Source: Actinobacteria bacterium UBA912 (GTDB taxonomy: Bacteria; Actinomycetota; Coriobacteriia; Anaerosomatales; UBA912). Taken from it: a DNA stretch of 13,594 nt. Numbering within the stretch: the stretch's first letter is position 1; every line of letters begins with the position of its first letter. A program made the translations under genes and the position numbers. The notes beneath the pieces are model-generated. The model had not been told where the DNA came from. It ran no database searches and worked only from the letters and a program-made list of their open reading frames with translations. Shown here in pieces: positions 1 through 6,300 of the stretch. Where the stretch lies: NCBI GenBank assembly GCA_002293965.1, contig DBEG01000082.1, forward strand, positions 1 through 13,594, in the 5' to 3' direction.

Positions 1-262
1 CACCGAGATCAGGCACAAGGGTTATGCTGAGCATGCGGTGCACTTTGATGTGGCAAGGACCCGCGTCGAACCGTATCGCTGCTACGATTGCCACATCGGA
101 TTCGGCCGAAACGTGGCTGGCCGCGTGGACTTCGGCGACGCCGCGCACGACATGAGGTTGTGTTATGAGTGCCATGGATCGCTTGATGTGTTCGGCACGC
201 TTATTGCCCCCTACAGGGGCGCCGACCTTTGCAGGCAGTGCCATGGCGATATGGGTATCTAA
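1..262 (+). CDS. Multiheme c-type cytochrome, C-terminal part (5' end outside window)
   Basis: The reading frame is open from base 2 to the TAA at 260-262, so the gene starts upstream and only about 86 residues are visible. Those residues carry three CxxCH heme attachment motifs (CYDCH, CYECH, CRQCH), the last only four residues before the end of the protein. Several other histidines, including the run HKGYAEHAVH before the first visible motif, could be distal heme ligands. That His-rich stretch followed by a CxxCH is reminiscent of NapC/NrfH-type and other multiheme electron carriers, but the fragment is too short to name a family. It would act outside the cytoplasmic membrane, where heme is attached. 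The next gene starts 16 bases after its stop, so the two are probably co-transcribed. A GTG at 38-40 is in frame but is internal, because the heme-protein character continues upstream of it. The multiheme cytochrome call is firm; its function is open. Confidence 0.85.
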   Translation, partial: TEIRHKGYAEHAVHFDVARTRVEPYRCYDCHIGFGRNVAGRVDFGDAAHDMRLCYECHGSLDVFGTLIAPYRGADLCRQCHGDMGI

Positions 263-278
263 CCGACATGGAGGATGA

Positions 279-1301
279 TTGAAGTTGAAATCGCGGATTG
301 AGCGCATCGACGGCATACTGGCGTACGCGCCCTGGGCTCTTCTGGCCCTCGTCTTATTCTCCGCGGGCTGGTTTGGCTATTACGTTTATCAAAGTGAGCA
401 GCAGCAGCGACTGTCCACTCCCGTTGGCCGCGCGCTTGAAGACTTGCGCAACCAGGTCAGAGAGGACCCGAACAACGTCGTGCTGCGGGTTCGTTTTGGC
501 GAAGCTTTGGCCAGCGCGGGCATGTTCGATGAGGCCATCAGGGCATTCGACCAGGCCCTAAAACTGGACGAAGAGCACACAGGCGCGATGCTCAACATGG
601 GCATGGTGCTTATGGCCGAGCACCGCTGGGACGAGGCGAGGCCGTTTTTCAATAAAGTGACCGAGCTGACGAAGGGTACCGAGTTTCAGGATCTCAACGC
701 CAGAAGGGGGGCCGCCTTCTTCTACCTCGGGCAGATCGCCGTTGAGGACGGCCGCTACGAAGACGCTGTCGAGTACCTGAGGGAGTCTTTGCGCATCAGG
801 CGCGCCGCTTCGGACACCTACTACCAATTGGCCAGGGCCTACCACGGCCTTGGTGATCCGGATAAGGCGATAGAAAATCTCTATGTGGCACTCGCTTTCG
901 ACCCGGCTTTCGGGATGGCCCGCTTCGAGCTTGGCAAGTATCTTGCCGAGACGGGCAAGGAAGCTTCGGCGGCGATTGAGTTTCGGAAGGTCGCCGACGC
1001 GTATCCCGATTCCGAGATGCCGATAGAGGCACTCTCCGCGCTCGGCACCGTCGAACAGCGCATCAGGGACGCGAAGACGGCCAGGGAAGATGGCGACCTT
1101 GCGCTCGCCATCGAGCAGGCTATCGTAGCGGTTGCGCTGGAACCGGAGAGCATCGAGGCGCTGCTGTTGCGCGCCGAGCTCTACGAGGCTGCGAAGCGCC
1201 CGGCTGACGCGATAAAAGATTACGAAAAGGTGCTCGCCATCGACTCGGAGCACAGTGCCGCGAAAGAGGCGATGGCCCGTCTCGCCCCGTCTGACCAGTG
1301 A
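279..1301 (+). CDS. Membrane-anchored TPR-repeat protein
   Basis: A protein of 340 residues with a short basic N-terminus, one hydrophobic segment at about residues 17-37 and then an all-helical region of about six or seven TPR units (roughly 67-100, 101-134, 145-178, 179-212, 213-246 and 293-326, with a less regular unit between the last two). The TPR signature shows as recurring small residues at A/G-x-x-x-Y/F-x-x-A spacing, for example in GMFDEAIRAFDQAL and GRYEDAVEYLRESL. Topology suggests that the TPR scaffold faces outward. TPR proteins of this type assist assembly of cytochromes or oxidoreductases (compare NrfG and CcmI, established families). Its place between a multiheme cytochrome and the NHL and hydrogenase genes suggests a similar scaffolding role, which is inference. 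GGAGG at 270-274 lies 4 bases from TTG 279 and 10 bases from the in-frame TTG 285, so the start may be either codon. Confidence 0.85.
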   Translation: MKLKSRIERIDGILAYAPWALLALVLFSAGWFGYYVYQSEQQQRLSTPVGRALEDLRNQVREDPNNVVLRVRFGEALASAGMFDEAIRAFDQALKLDEEHTGAMLNMGMVLMAEHRWDEARPFFNKVTELTKGTEFQDLNARRGAAFFYLGQIAVEDGRYEDAVEYLRESLRIRRAASDTYYQLARAYHGLGDPDKAIENLYVALAFDPAFGMARFELGKYLAETGKEASAAIEFRKVADAYPDSEMPIEALSALGTVEQRIRDAKTAREDGDLALAIEQAIVAVALEPESIEALLLRAELYEAAKRPADAIKDYEKVLAIDSEHSAAKEAMARLAPSDQ

Positions 1302-1327
1302 AGAGAAGAACAACAGGAGGCGTATAA

Positions 1328-2821
1328 GTGCATTCCCGGAAACGCACCCGCAGAATCGTGATGGTCGTGTTGCTGCTTGCCTTGCTCGCGCTGATCATCG
1401 TGCTGTTCATCAATTATCGAGCGACACGGCAGATCGGTTTTGACTTCGAGATCGACCCTGAAGCTGTTCTGGCTCCACCGGTCCATCTCTTCTCCTTCAG
1501 CGGTCCGCCGGAAGACCCGCTCCAAAGGCCGATAGGCATACGGGTCGAAGACGACAGGGTGTACGTCAGCGATTCGCGCCGCTCCGTGGTCGACGTGTTC
1601 GACCTCGACGGCCAGCGTGTCGGGCAGTGGCAGCACGAAGAGATGAGGATTCCGCTTTATATCGCGAAAAATCCCGTCAGCGAGGTATTCTATGTCTCCG
1701 ACCGCCGAGCCCGCACCATACATAGATTCAGCGCGGAAGGTGAGTATCTCGGCCAGTTCGGCCCCGAGCTTCCGCCGGATCAGCTACCGCAGTTTGAGAC
1801 CGGAGACGTCCAGTGGGCGCCGGTCGCGTTTGATTTCGCCGAGGATGGCTCGCTCTATGTGACTGAGATACTCAAAGGCCACCGCTTGCTCGTTTTTGAC
1901 CCGGAAGGCAACTTCGAGCGTTCCGTGGGCACGGCAGGTCAGGTCGCCTCCGCCGAAGATGCCCCGCTGCTCTTTCAATTTCCTAACGACGTGAAGGTGT
2001 TCGGCGAGGAAGTTTGGGTCGCCGACAGTAACAACCGGCGGTTCCAAGTGTTCGACCTTGACGGCGAGTTCCTGCGGATATTTCCTTCCGAGGGTCTTCC
2101 CAGGGGAATCGACTTCCTGAGAGGGCCTTCGCAAAGCACGGAAGGGACCGCTTCGCTTCGCTTCGCGGTAGTGGACACGCTGGCTCAGGACGTAACATTC
2201 TGGGCGAAAAATGGGACGAATCTCGCGCGCGTCGGGGAGCCTGGTGTCTTAGAGGGGCAGTTCGCGTACCCCAACGATCTTTCCGTCGCCGCTAGCGGGC
2301 GTCTGTATATCGCCGATTCGGCCAACGGGCGCGTGCAGGTCTGGGGATGGCCGCAGGATGAGCAGCCCATTCCCACACCCGTGACCCCCTTCCAGTGGGG
2401 GCTTTGCCTCTCACCCCTGCTGCTGCTTCCGCTGTTGTTCGCGCTTCGCAAGCGCCGCTTCTTCGCCACGGCCGACTTTGCCGAGACAGCCTTTGCCTCC
2501 GGTCTCGCTCCGCGCCTGCCCGCGTTCAAGCGTCGCTGGCTGATGCTCGAGTCCGAGCTGGAGCGCATAGCCGATCTCGCTGACGGCACAGTGAAGGCAA
2601 AAGAGCTGTTCAGCATCACAGAGCACTCCGAGTCCGATGCGTCGGTGCTCGCCAAGCGCCTTGAGATCACCAACAGAGAGGCGCAGGTTCTCTCCATCGC
2701 GCAACGCTCGCGCTTCTTCTGTACCGAAGACCTCGAGCTCAGGCGACTCGCGCGTCTGCTCGAAATCGATGTATTGAACGCCGAGGAATTCGCCGAGCGT
2801 TTCCCCAAAAAGGACTCTTGA
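1328..2821 (+). CDS. NHL-repeat beta-propeller protein with two TM segments and a cytoplasmic tail
   Basis: A protein of 497 residues. Segment 9-29 is a hydrophobic anchor. Residues about 50-345 hold NHL-type repeats, seen as recurring patterns such as VYVSDSRRSVVDVFDLDG, VWVADSNNRRFQVFDLDG and LYIADSANGRVQVW. Residues 356-373 form a second hydrophobic segment followed by RKRR, a positive-inside signal. The propeller is therefore predicted outside the membrane and residues 374-497 inside. NHL propellers usually mediate protein contacts; proteins of this kind occur next to multiheme cytochrome genes, and here the neighbours are a cytochrome, a TPR scaffold and a hydrogenase. The tail is unusual: residues 445-490 (TNREAQVLSIAQ, then FCTEDLELRRLARLLEIDVL) resemble the last third of PIN-domain proteins. 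The GTG start is chosen because AGGAGG at 1315-1320 lies 7 bases upstream. The stop TGA overlaps a -35-like hexamer for the hydrogenase genes. Confidence 0.85.
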   Translation: MHSRKRTRRIVMVVLLLALLALIIVLFINYRATRQIGFDFEIDPEAVLAPPVHLFSFSGPPEDPLQRPIGIRVEDDRVYVSDSRRSVVDVFDLDGQRVGQWQHEEMRIPLYIAKNPVSEVFYVSDRRARTIHRFSAEGEYLGQFGPELPPDQLPQFETGDVQWAPVAFDFAEDGSLYVTEILKGHRLLVFDPEGNFERSVGTAGQVASAEDAPLLFQFPNDVKVFGEEVWVADSNNRRFQVFDLDGEFLRIFPSEGLPRGIDFLRGPSQSTEGTASLRFAVVDTLAQDVTFWAKNGTNLARVGEPGVLEGQFAYPNDLSVAASGRLYIADSANGRVQVWGWPQDEQPIPTPVTPFQWGLCLSPLLLLPLLFALRKRRFFATADFAETAFASGLAPRLPAFKRRWLMLESELERIADLADGTVKAKELFSITEHSESDASVLAKRLEITNREAQVLSIAQRSRFFCTEDLELRRLARLLEIDVLNAEEFAERFPKKDS

Positions 2822-2846
2822 CATTGATACGGTCGGGACATAATAT
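2818..2846 (+). promoter_or_regulatory. Sigma-70-type promoter candidate for the hydrogenase genes
   Basis: A perfect TTGACA lies at 2818-2823, overlapping the stop codon of the NHL gene. It is followed after 17 bases by TAATAT at 2841-2846; an alternative -10, CATAAT, lies at 2839-2844 with 15-base spacing. The surroundings are AT-rich compared with the rest of the window. Transcription would start near 2852, leaving a leader of about 140 bases before the small subunit gene. This would let the hydrogenase and hexaheme cytochrome genes be expressed separately from the upstream cytochrome-TPR-NHL genes. The element is predicted from sequence only. Confidence 0.6.
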
Positions 2847-2858
2847 GGGCATATTCCA

Positions 2859-2874
2859 TGTAACGGTTGTTACA
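2859..2874 (+). promoter_or_regulatory. Palindromic operator candidate TGTAAC-N4-GTTACA
   Basis: A perfect 6-bp inverted repeat with a 4-base centre (TGTAACGGTTGTTACA). It can also be written TGTA-N8-TACA, the half-site spacing that NtcA, a member of the CRP/FNR superfamily, uses in cyanobacteria. It sits about 13 bases downstream of the -10 candidate, at roughly +7 to +22, where a bound protein would normally block transcription. Which regulator binds is unknown, and no regulator gene lies in the window. Confidence 0.45.
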
Positions 2875-2876
2875 AA

Positions 2877-2904
2877 ACGGAAACCGGCAATGAGTTATTT
2901 CCGT
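2877..2904 (+). other. Hairpin in the hydrogenase leader
   Basis: ACGGAAA (2877-2883) and TTTCCGT (2898-2904) are perfect inverted repeats separated by 14 bases, so the 5' leader RNA could form a 7-bp stem-loop. It lies between the operator candidate and the first Shine-Dalgarno sequence. No T-run follows, so it is not an intrinsic terminator. I do not recognise it as part of a known riboswitch class. Confidence 0.35.
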
Positions 2905-2935
2905 GGAAACAATAGAGGGAGGTGACATATCCAAG

Positions 2936-2977
2936 ATGTTTCCCGGCAGAAACAGGATAGTCAATTCGATTGAATAG
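2936..2977 (+). CDS. Possible 13-codon leader peptide upstream of the hydrogenase
   Basis: GGAGGTGA at 2918-2925 is the strongest Shine-Dalgarno match in the leader, yet it does not serve the hydrogenase start. It lies 10 bases before an ATG at 2936 that opens a short frame (MFPGRNRIVNSIE) ending in TAG at 2975-2977. The frame is the same as that of the small subunit gene, which starts 18 bases after the TAG. It may be a translated leader that couples ribosomes to the hydrogenase start, or a remnant of an older N-terminus. Codon statistics say nothing at this length. Confidence 0.3.
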   Translation: MFPGRNRIVNSIE

Positions 2978-2995
2978 GTAAGGGGGTAAGACGGT

Positions 2996-4411
2996 ATGAC
3001 AATCACCAGACGGGAGTTTGTGACGAGACTGGGAGCGCTGGCGGCCGCCGCGGGCCTAAGTCAGTCCCAGCTTCTCAAGATCACGGAAGCCATGGGCCAC
3101 TCGGCTCCATGGGGTACAGGAGCCAAACCCAAAGTGATTTGGGTGCATGGCGCGGAGTGTACGGGGTGCTCGATTTCACTGCTGGGCCTATTTGAAGATG
3201 TCAGAGGGCTCGCGGTGCAAGACACGCGTCTGACCAGGTCGGTGGATCCGACCGGAAGCGGTATCAATACCCTTGCGGCACTTGACCTTGCTGTCGGCGG
3301 CGACGGCGACGGCGGACATGTGCTGCCGCCGGGCGCGGGCGGTCACCACCATCGTACGCTCAACGCAGCCGGTGCGGACTTCGACGGCCTGGCGAACGCC
3401 AACACGCCTTTTGTCGCTAACATCGCCGATGTGCTCATCGACTTCATCAGCCTTGAATACCATGTGACAGTGATGGGCATGGGCGGCGCTCAGGCGTTCG
3501 AGTGGTTGAAGACGGAGATGACCACCAGCACGGGTCCATTCGTGCTTGTGGTAGAAGGTGCGGTCCAGGTCGACGATCTTGGCGGCTTCTGGGGCAAGAC
3601 AGATACTGGTGACACGTCCGCGCCATGGTGCGCGATCGGCGAGAATCTGATCGGATCGGAAATGCACCGGTTTGACAATGTTGTCAAGTCATTGGCTTCA
3701 AGGGCCGACTGTCTCGCTGTGATATCGATCGGCCAGTGCGCGACATTCGGTGGGTTCCCGGCATGCGTGTCACCTTCACCGGAGTTCCGTGGTGAGAAGC
3801 AGACGCCGGCGTTTGGCGTATATGACTATCTGGCGAACCATTCGGGCCTTGCAAACGCGGCGACAGTTGCGAACAAGGTCGTCAACGTTCCGGGATGCCC
3901 CACCAATCCGTGGTGGTTCGTCCTTACCGTGGTGCTGTGGCTGGCCGAAGCGGTCAATGGTCCGCTCAGGACGCCCGCGACAGCTGGTCCGCTCGGGATT
4001 CTTGACGCAAGCGCCAGAATCATTGGCGGGGTGGACGATCAGCGCCGCCTCAAGGCCGTATATGGTCAGTCGATTCACGGGCCCGCCTGTGCGCGTTACA
4101 AGTATGCGTTCCCGTGGAGGGAGCCTACCGATCCCATCGGTGTTTTGCGGCCCGCGCTTTACGCCCAAAAACCTGGCGATGAAGGCTGTCTGGCCACGCT
4201 GGGCTGTAAGGGTCTTTCCACGAATTCTTTGTGCTCGCTTCACGGGTGGAACGGCCAACAGCCCGAAAACGATCCGGTCTGGGATCAGGGTATCGCCCAA
4301 ATCAACGGTACGCATGCGGGTGGCAACTGCATCACGGGAGGCCATCCATGTATGGGCTGCAGCGAAAGGGGCTATCCCGATGCCTACGTTCCATTCATCG
4401 CGAGACGATAA
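2996..4411 (+). CDS. [NiFe] hydrogenase small subunit, Tat-exported
   Basis: A 471-residue electron-transfer subunit of an H2-oxidising [NiFe] hydrogenase. The N-terminus has a twin-arginine signal (TRREFVTRLG, residues 4-13) followed by an Ala-rich stretch, so the folded heterodimer is exported. Proximal cluster ligands are C55 and C58 (ECTGC), C248 (GQCATFGG) and C301 (PGCPTNP). Distal cluster ligands are H361, C365, C398 and C404. Medial cluster ligands are C413, C452 and C455 (PCMGCSE), plus C445 at the place usually held by Pro. There is no C-terminal transmembrane helix. Oddities are a Gly/Asp/His-rich insertion (about 101-120), H-x3-C instead of H-x2-C at the distal cluster, and about 20 extra residues between C413 and C445. 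AGGGGG at 2981-2986 is 9 bases from the ATG. The large subunit gene follows after 22 bases. Confidence 0.95.
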   Translation: MTITRREFVTRLGALAAAAGLSQSQLLKITEAMGHSAPWGTGAKPKVIWVHGAECTGCSISLLGLFEDVRGLAVQDTRLTRSVDPTGSGINTLAALDLAVGGDGDGGHVLPPGAGGHHHRTLNAAGADFDGLANANTPFVANIADVLIDFISLEYHVTVMGMGGAQAFEWLKTEMTTSTGPFVLVVEGAVQVDDLGGFWGKTDTGDTSAPWCAIGENLIGSEMHRFDNVVKSLASRADCLAVISIGQCATFGGFPACVSPSPEFRGEKQTPAFGVYDYLANHSGLANAATVANKVVNVPGCPTNPWWFVLTVVLWLAEAVNGPLRTPATAGPLGILDASARIIGGVDDQRRLKAVYGQSIHGPACARYKYAFPWREPTDPIGVLRPALYAQKPGDEGCLATLGCKGLSTNSLCSLHGWNGQQPENDPVWDQGIAQINGTHAGGNCITGGHPCMGCSERGYPDAYVPFIARR

Positions 4412-4433
4412 CAACGAGAGGAGGTAGTGATTC

Positions 4434-6281
4434 ATGACAGTTTCAGTTGATCCGATTCCTCGCATAGAGGGTCATCTAGGTATAAAACTCACTGTGGATG
4501 CAGGCGTAGTTACCGAAGCCGATGCTCACGGCAATATGTTTCGCGGCTTCGAAAACTTCCTGGTCGGCCGTGACCCGAATGACGCCATCACGTTCACTCA
4601 GCGTATCTGTGGCGTCTGTCCTGTGCCCCATGGCATGGCATCGACGTATGCGGTAGAGGCGGTGTACGGTTACAGCACAGGGCACATCACGTTCGCTAAT
4701 ACCGATAGTGACGGCCTAGGCGTACCAGTCAAGGCGGTGCATGTGCGCAACCTGATTCTCGGCGCCGAGTTTCTGATGTCGAGCATCACGCACTTCTATC
4801 ATCTGGCCGCTCCAAGCTACGTCCAGGGCCCGAACATGCCGCCGTGGACTCCGTATTTCCATAATGACTATTACGACTCTAGACTCCGTTCCAACGGGAG
4901 GGCGTTGCCGTCCGGCTCCAACCTGTGGTCGGCGGTCATCGCCCAGTACGTGAAAGCTTTGCGTATGCGGCGCCTGACTTTCGAGGCGGGAGCGCTCTTT
5001 GCCGGCCGCATGCCGATGACCTCGGCCTATGTTGCCGGTGGCGTGACCACTCAAAGCAAGGGCGCGGATTTCAGGGATAGGTGCAGGAGGTTTTACAACC
5101 TGATGCACGATGTCGGTTTGTTCATTGTGAAGGAGTATGTGCCGCTCGCCCTGGCACTAGGAGCGCTGTATCCGACATATGACAATACCCACAACGGAGG
5201 AGGGGATATCGGCGCCGGGCTGGGCAATTTCCTCTCATGGGGCGCTTTCCCGAATCCCGCTAACAATGTCTTGGCATTGCAGGGCGGCTACAAGATCGGA
5301 GCTGGAGTTACTGTTCCTCTTGTCACTGGGAAAACCAATGTGGGAACCATGCTGGCTGCGGTCAACGAAAACCTGATCGAGGACACTGCTCGCTCATGGT
5401 ATGTGCCTGATGCCAAGTGGGGTTACCCGACAGGTCAGTCGTGGCAAAAGCCTGGCTCCGTTACACGGACCGAACCAGACAGAACCAAAGGTGTCAAATA
5501 TTCCTGGATGAAGGCCCCCCGCTGGAAAGTTGGCGGAGTGTATCATGCCATGGAGGTAGGTCCATTGGCCCGCATGGTCGTTCAGGGGCTGTACGTTGAC
5601 GGTGCGCTGCTGCGCGACACATTTGTGGTTGGTGGCCACTTCAGCTATGCCGACTATTTTGTTTCCCCCGAACCCATAACAGGCCCAGCACTCGATGGTA
5701 GGTGCGTCGACGCCGGACTGTTGGCCGCATTGGGTGCGGAAGGCTTGGCGGGGGCTGTTACGACCTGGATCAGGGATCTCAAAGGTGGTCTTTCCACGAT
5801 GGATCGTCTTCGTGCCCGTGCGCTTGAGTCGCTCCTATTGGTCCAGCTTATACTGGGTCCCTTCAATAAGGTCACGGGCGTCTTTGGTTCCGTTGGTGTG
5901 GTCGGTGGGGATGCTGCTGTTCCGACGAGCGGCTGGATAGGTGCAGCCGCAGCCGTTGCCGATGGCCCGAGCTATGTCTCAAGGGCCGTGCCGGTGAACC
6001 CCAGAAGCTCGTATGGCGCCACCGAAGCTCCACGCGGCTCACTGTCACATCATGTGAGCATCGACAGAGGAAAGATCGCTTCTTACCAGTGCGTCGTTCC
6101 GACCACCTGGAATGCTTCGCCGAAAGACGCTTTGGGCGCTCTTAGAGGTGGCAACGGTCGCGGTGCTATGGAACAGGCGATGATCGGTTCCCCGCATGCC
6201 GGCACCGCCCCCGGTCCCGGCGTTGAGGCCATGCGTATCGCTCAATCATTCGACCCGTGCATCGCTTGCGCGGTTCACTAG
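4434..6281 (+). CDS. [NiFe] hydrogenase large (catalytic) subunit without C-terminal extension
   Basis: A 615-residue subunit that carries the Ni-Fe(CN)2CO site. Near the N-terminus RIEGHL (10-15) supplies the conserved Glu12 of the proton path, and RICGVCPVPHG (57-67) is the L1 motif with C59 and C62. Further in are PMTSAYVAGGVT, the APRW and MEVGPLARM motifs, and EAPRGSLSHHVSIDRGKIASYQ-type sequence before the end. The L2 motif DPCIACAVH gives C609 and C612. The protein stops right after His615, where other group-1 enzymes continue with a peptide that an endopeptidase of the HyaD/HybD family removes after metal insertion. The stop is a plain CAC-TAG, and the bases after it encode no recognisable remnant of an extension, so this is not an obvious frameshift. 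It would travel with the small subunit through Tat. AGGAGGT at 4419-4425 is 8 bases from the ATG. Confidence 0.95.
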   Translation: MTVSVDPIPRIEGHLGIKLTVDAGVVTEADAHGNMFRGFENFLVGRDPNDAITFTQRICGVCPVPHGMASTYAVEAVYGYSTGHITFANTDSDGLGVPVKAVHVRNLILGAEFLMSSITHFYHLAAPSYVQGPNMPPWTPYFHNDYYDSRLRSNGRALPSGSNLWSAVIAQYVKALRMRRLTFEAGALFAGRMPMTSAYVAGGVTTQSKGADFRDRCRRFYNLMHDVGLFIVKEYVPLALALGALYPTYDNTHNGGGDIGAGLGNFLSWGAFPNPANNVLALQGGYKIGAGVTVPLVTGKTNVGTMLAAVNENLIEDTARSWYVPDAKWGYPTGQSWQKPGSVTRTEPDRTKGVKYSWMKAPRWKVGGVYHAMEVGPLARMVVQGLYVDGALLRDTFVVGGHFSYADYFVSPEPITGPALDGRCVDAGLLAALGAEGLAGAVTTWIRDLKGGLSTMDRLRARALESLLLVQLILGPFNKVTGVFGSVGVVGGDAAVPTSGWIGAAAAVADGPSYVSRAVPVNPRSSYGATEAPRGSLSHHVSIDRGKIASYQCVVPTTWNASPKDALGALRGGNGRGAMEQAMIGSPHAGTAPGPGVEAMRIAQSFDPCIACAVH

Positions 6282-6300
6282 AGACTTGGAGGTGATAAAG

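Noticed and set aside
558..1313. Long reverse-strand open frame of about 250 codons opposite the TPR gene
   Set aside because: It is a shadow frame caused by high GC; the + strand gene has clear TPR pattern, anchor and ribosome site, while the reverse product shows no recognisable motif.
2824..2846. TTGATA with TAATAT as an alternative promoter pair
   Set aside because: The spacing is only 11 bases; TTGACA at 2818 fits the same -10 with 17 bases.
2185..3006. Reverse-strand open frame of 273 codons across the end of the NHL gene and the hydrogenase leader
   Set aside because: It runs through the promoter and palindrome region and gives a low-complexity Ser/Arg-rich product with no motif; the overlapping + strand gene is well supported.
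3776..4465. Open frames of more than 220 codons on both strands over the hydrogenase small subunit gene
   Set aside because: The hydrogenase frame carries all the cluster ligands and homologous motifs; the other frames are Arg/Pro/Ser-rich products typical of off-frame GC-rich DNA.
6196..6300. In-frame upstream ATG that would lengthen the hexaheme cytochrome by 35 residues
   Set aside because: It lies within the end of the hydrogenase large subunit gene and would put non-signal sequence in front of a clear signal peptide; TTG 6301 has a strong ribosome site at 5-base spacing.
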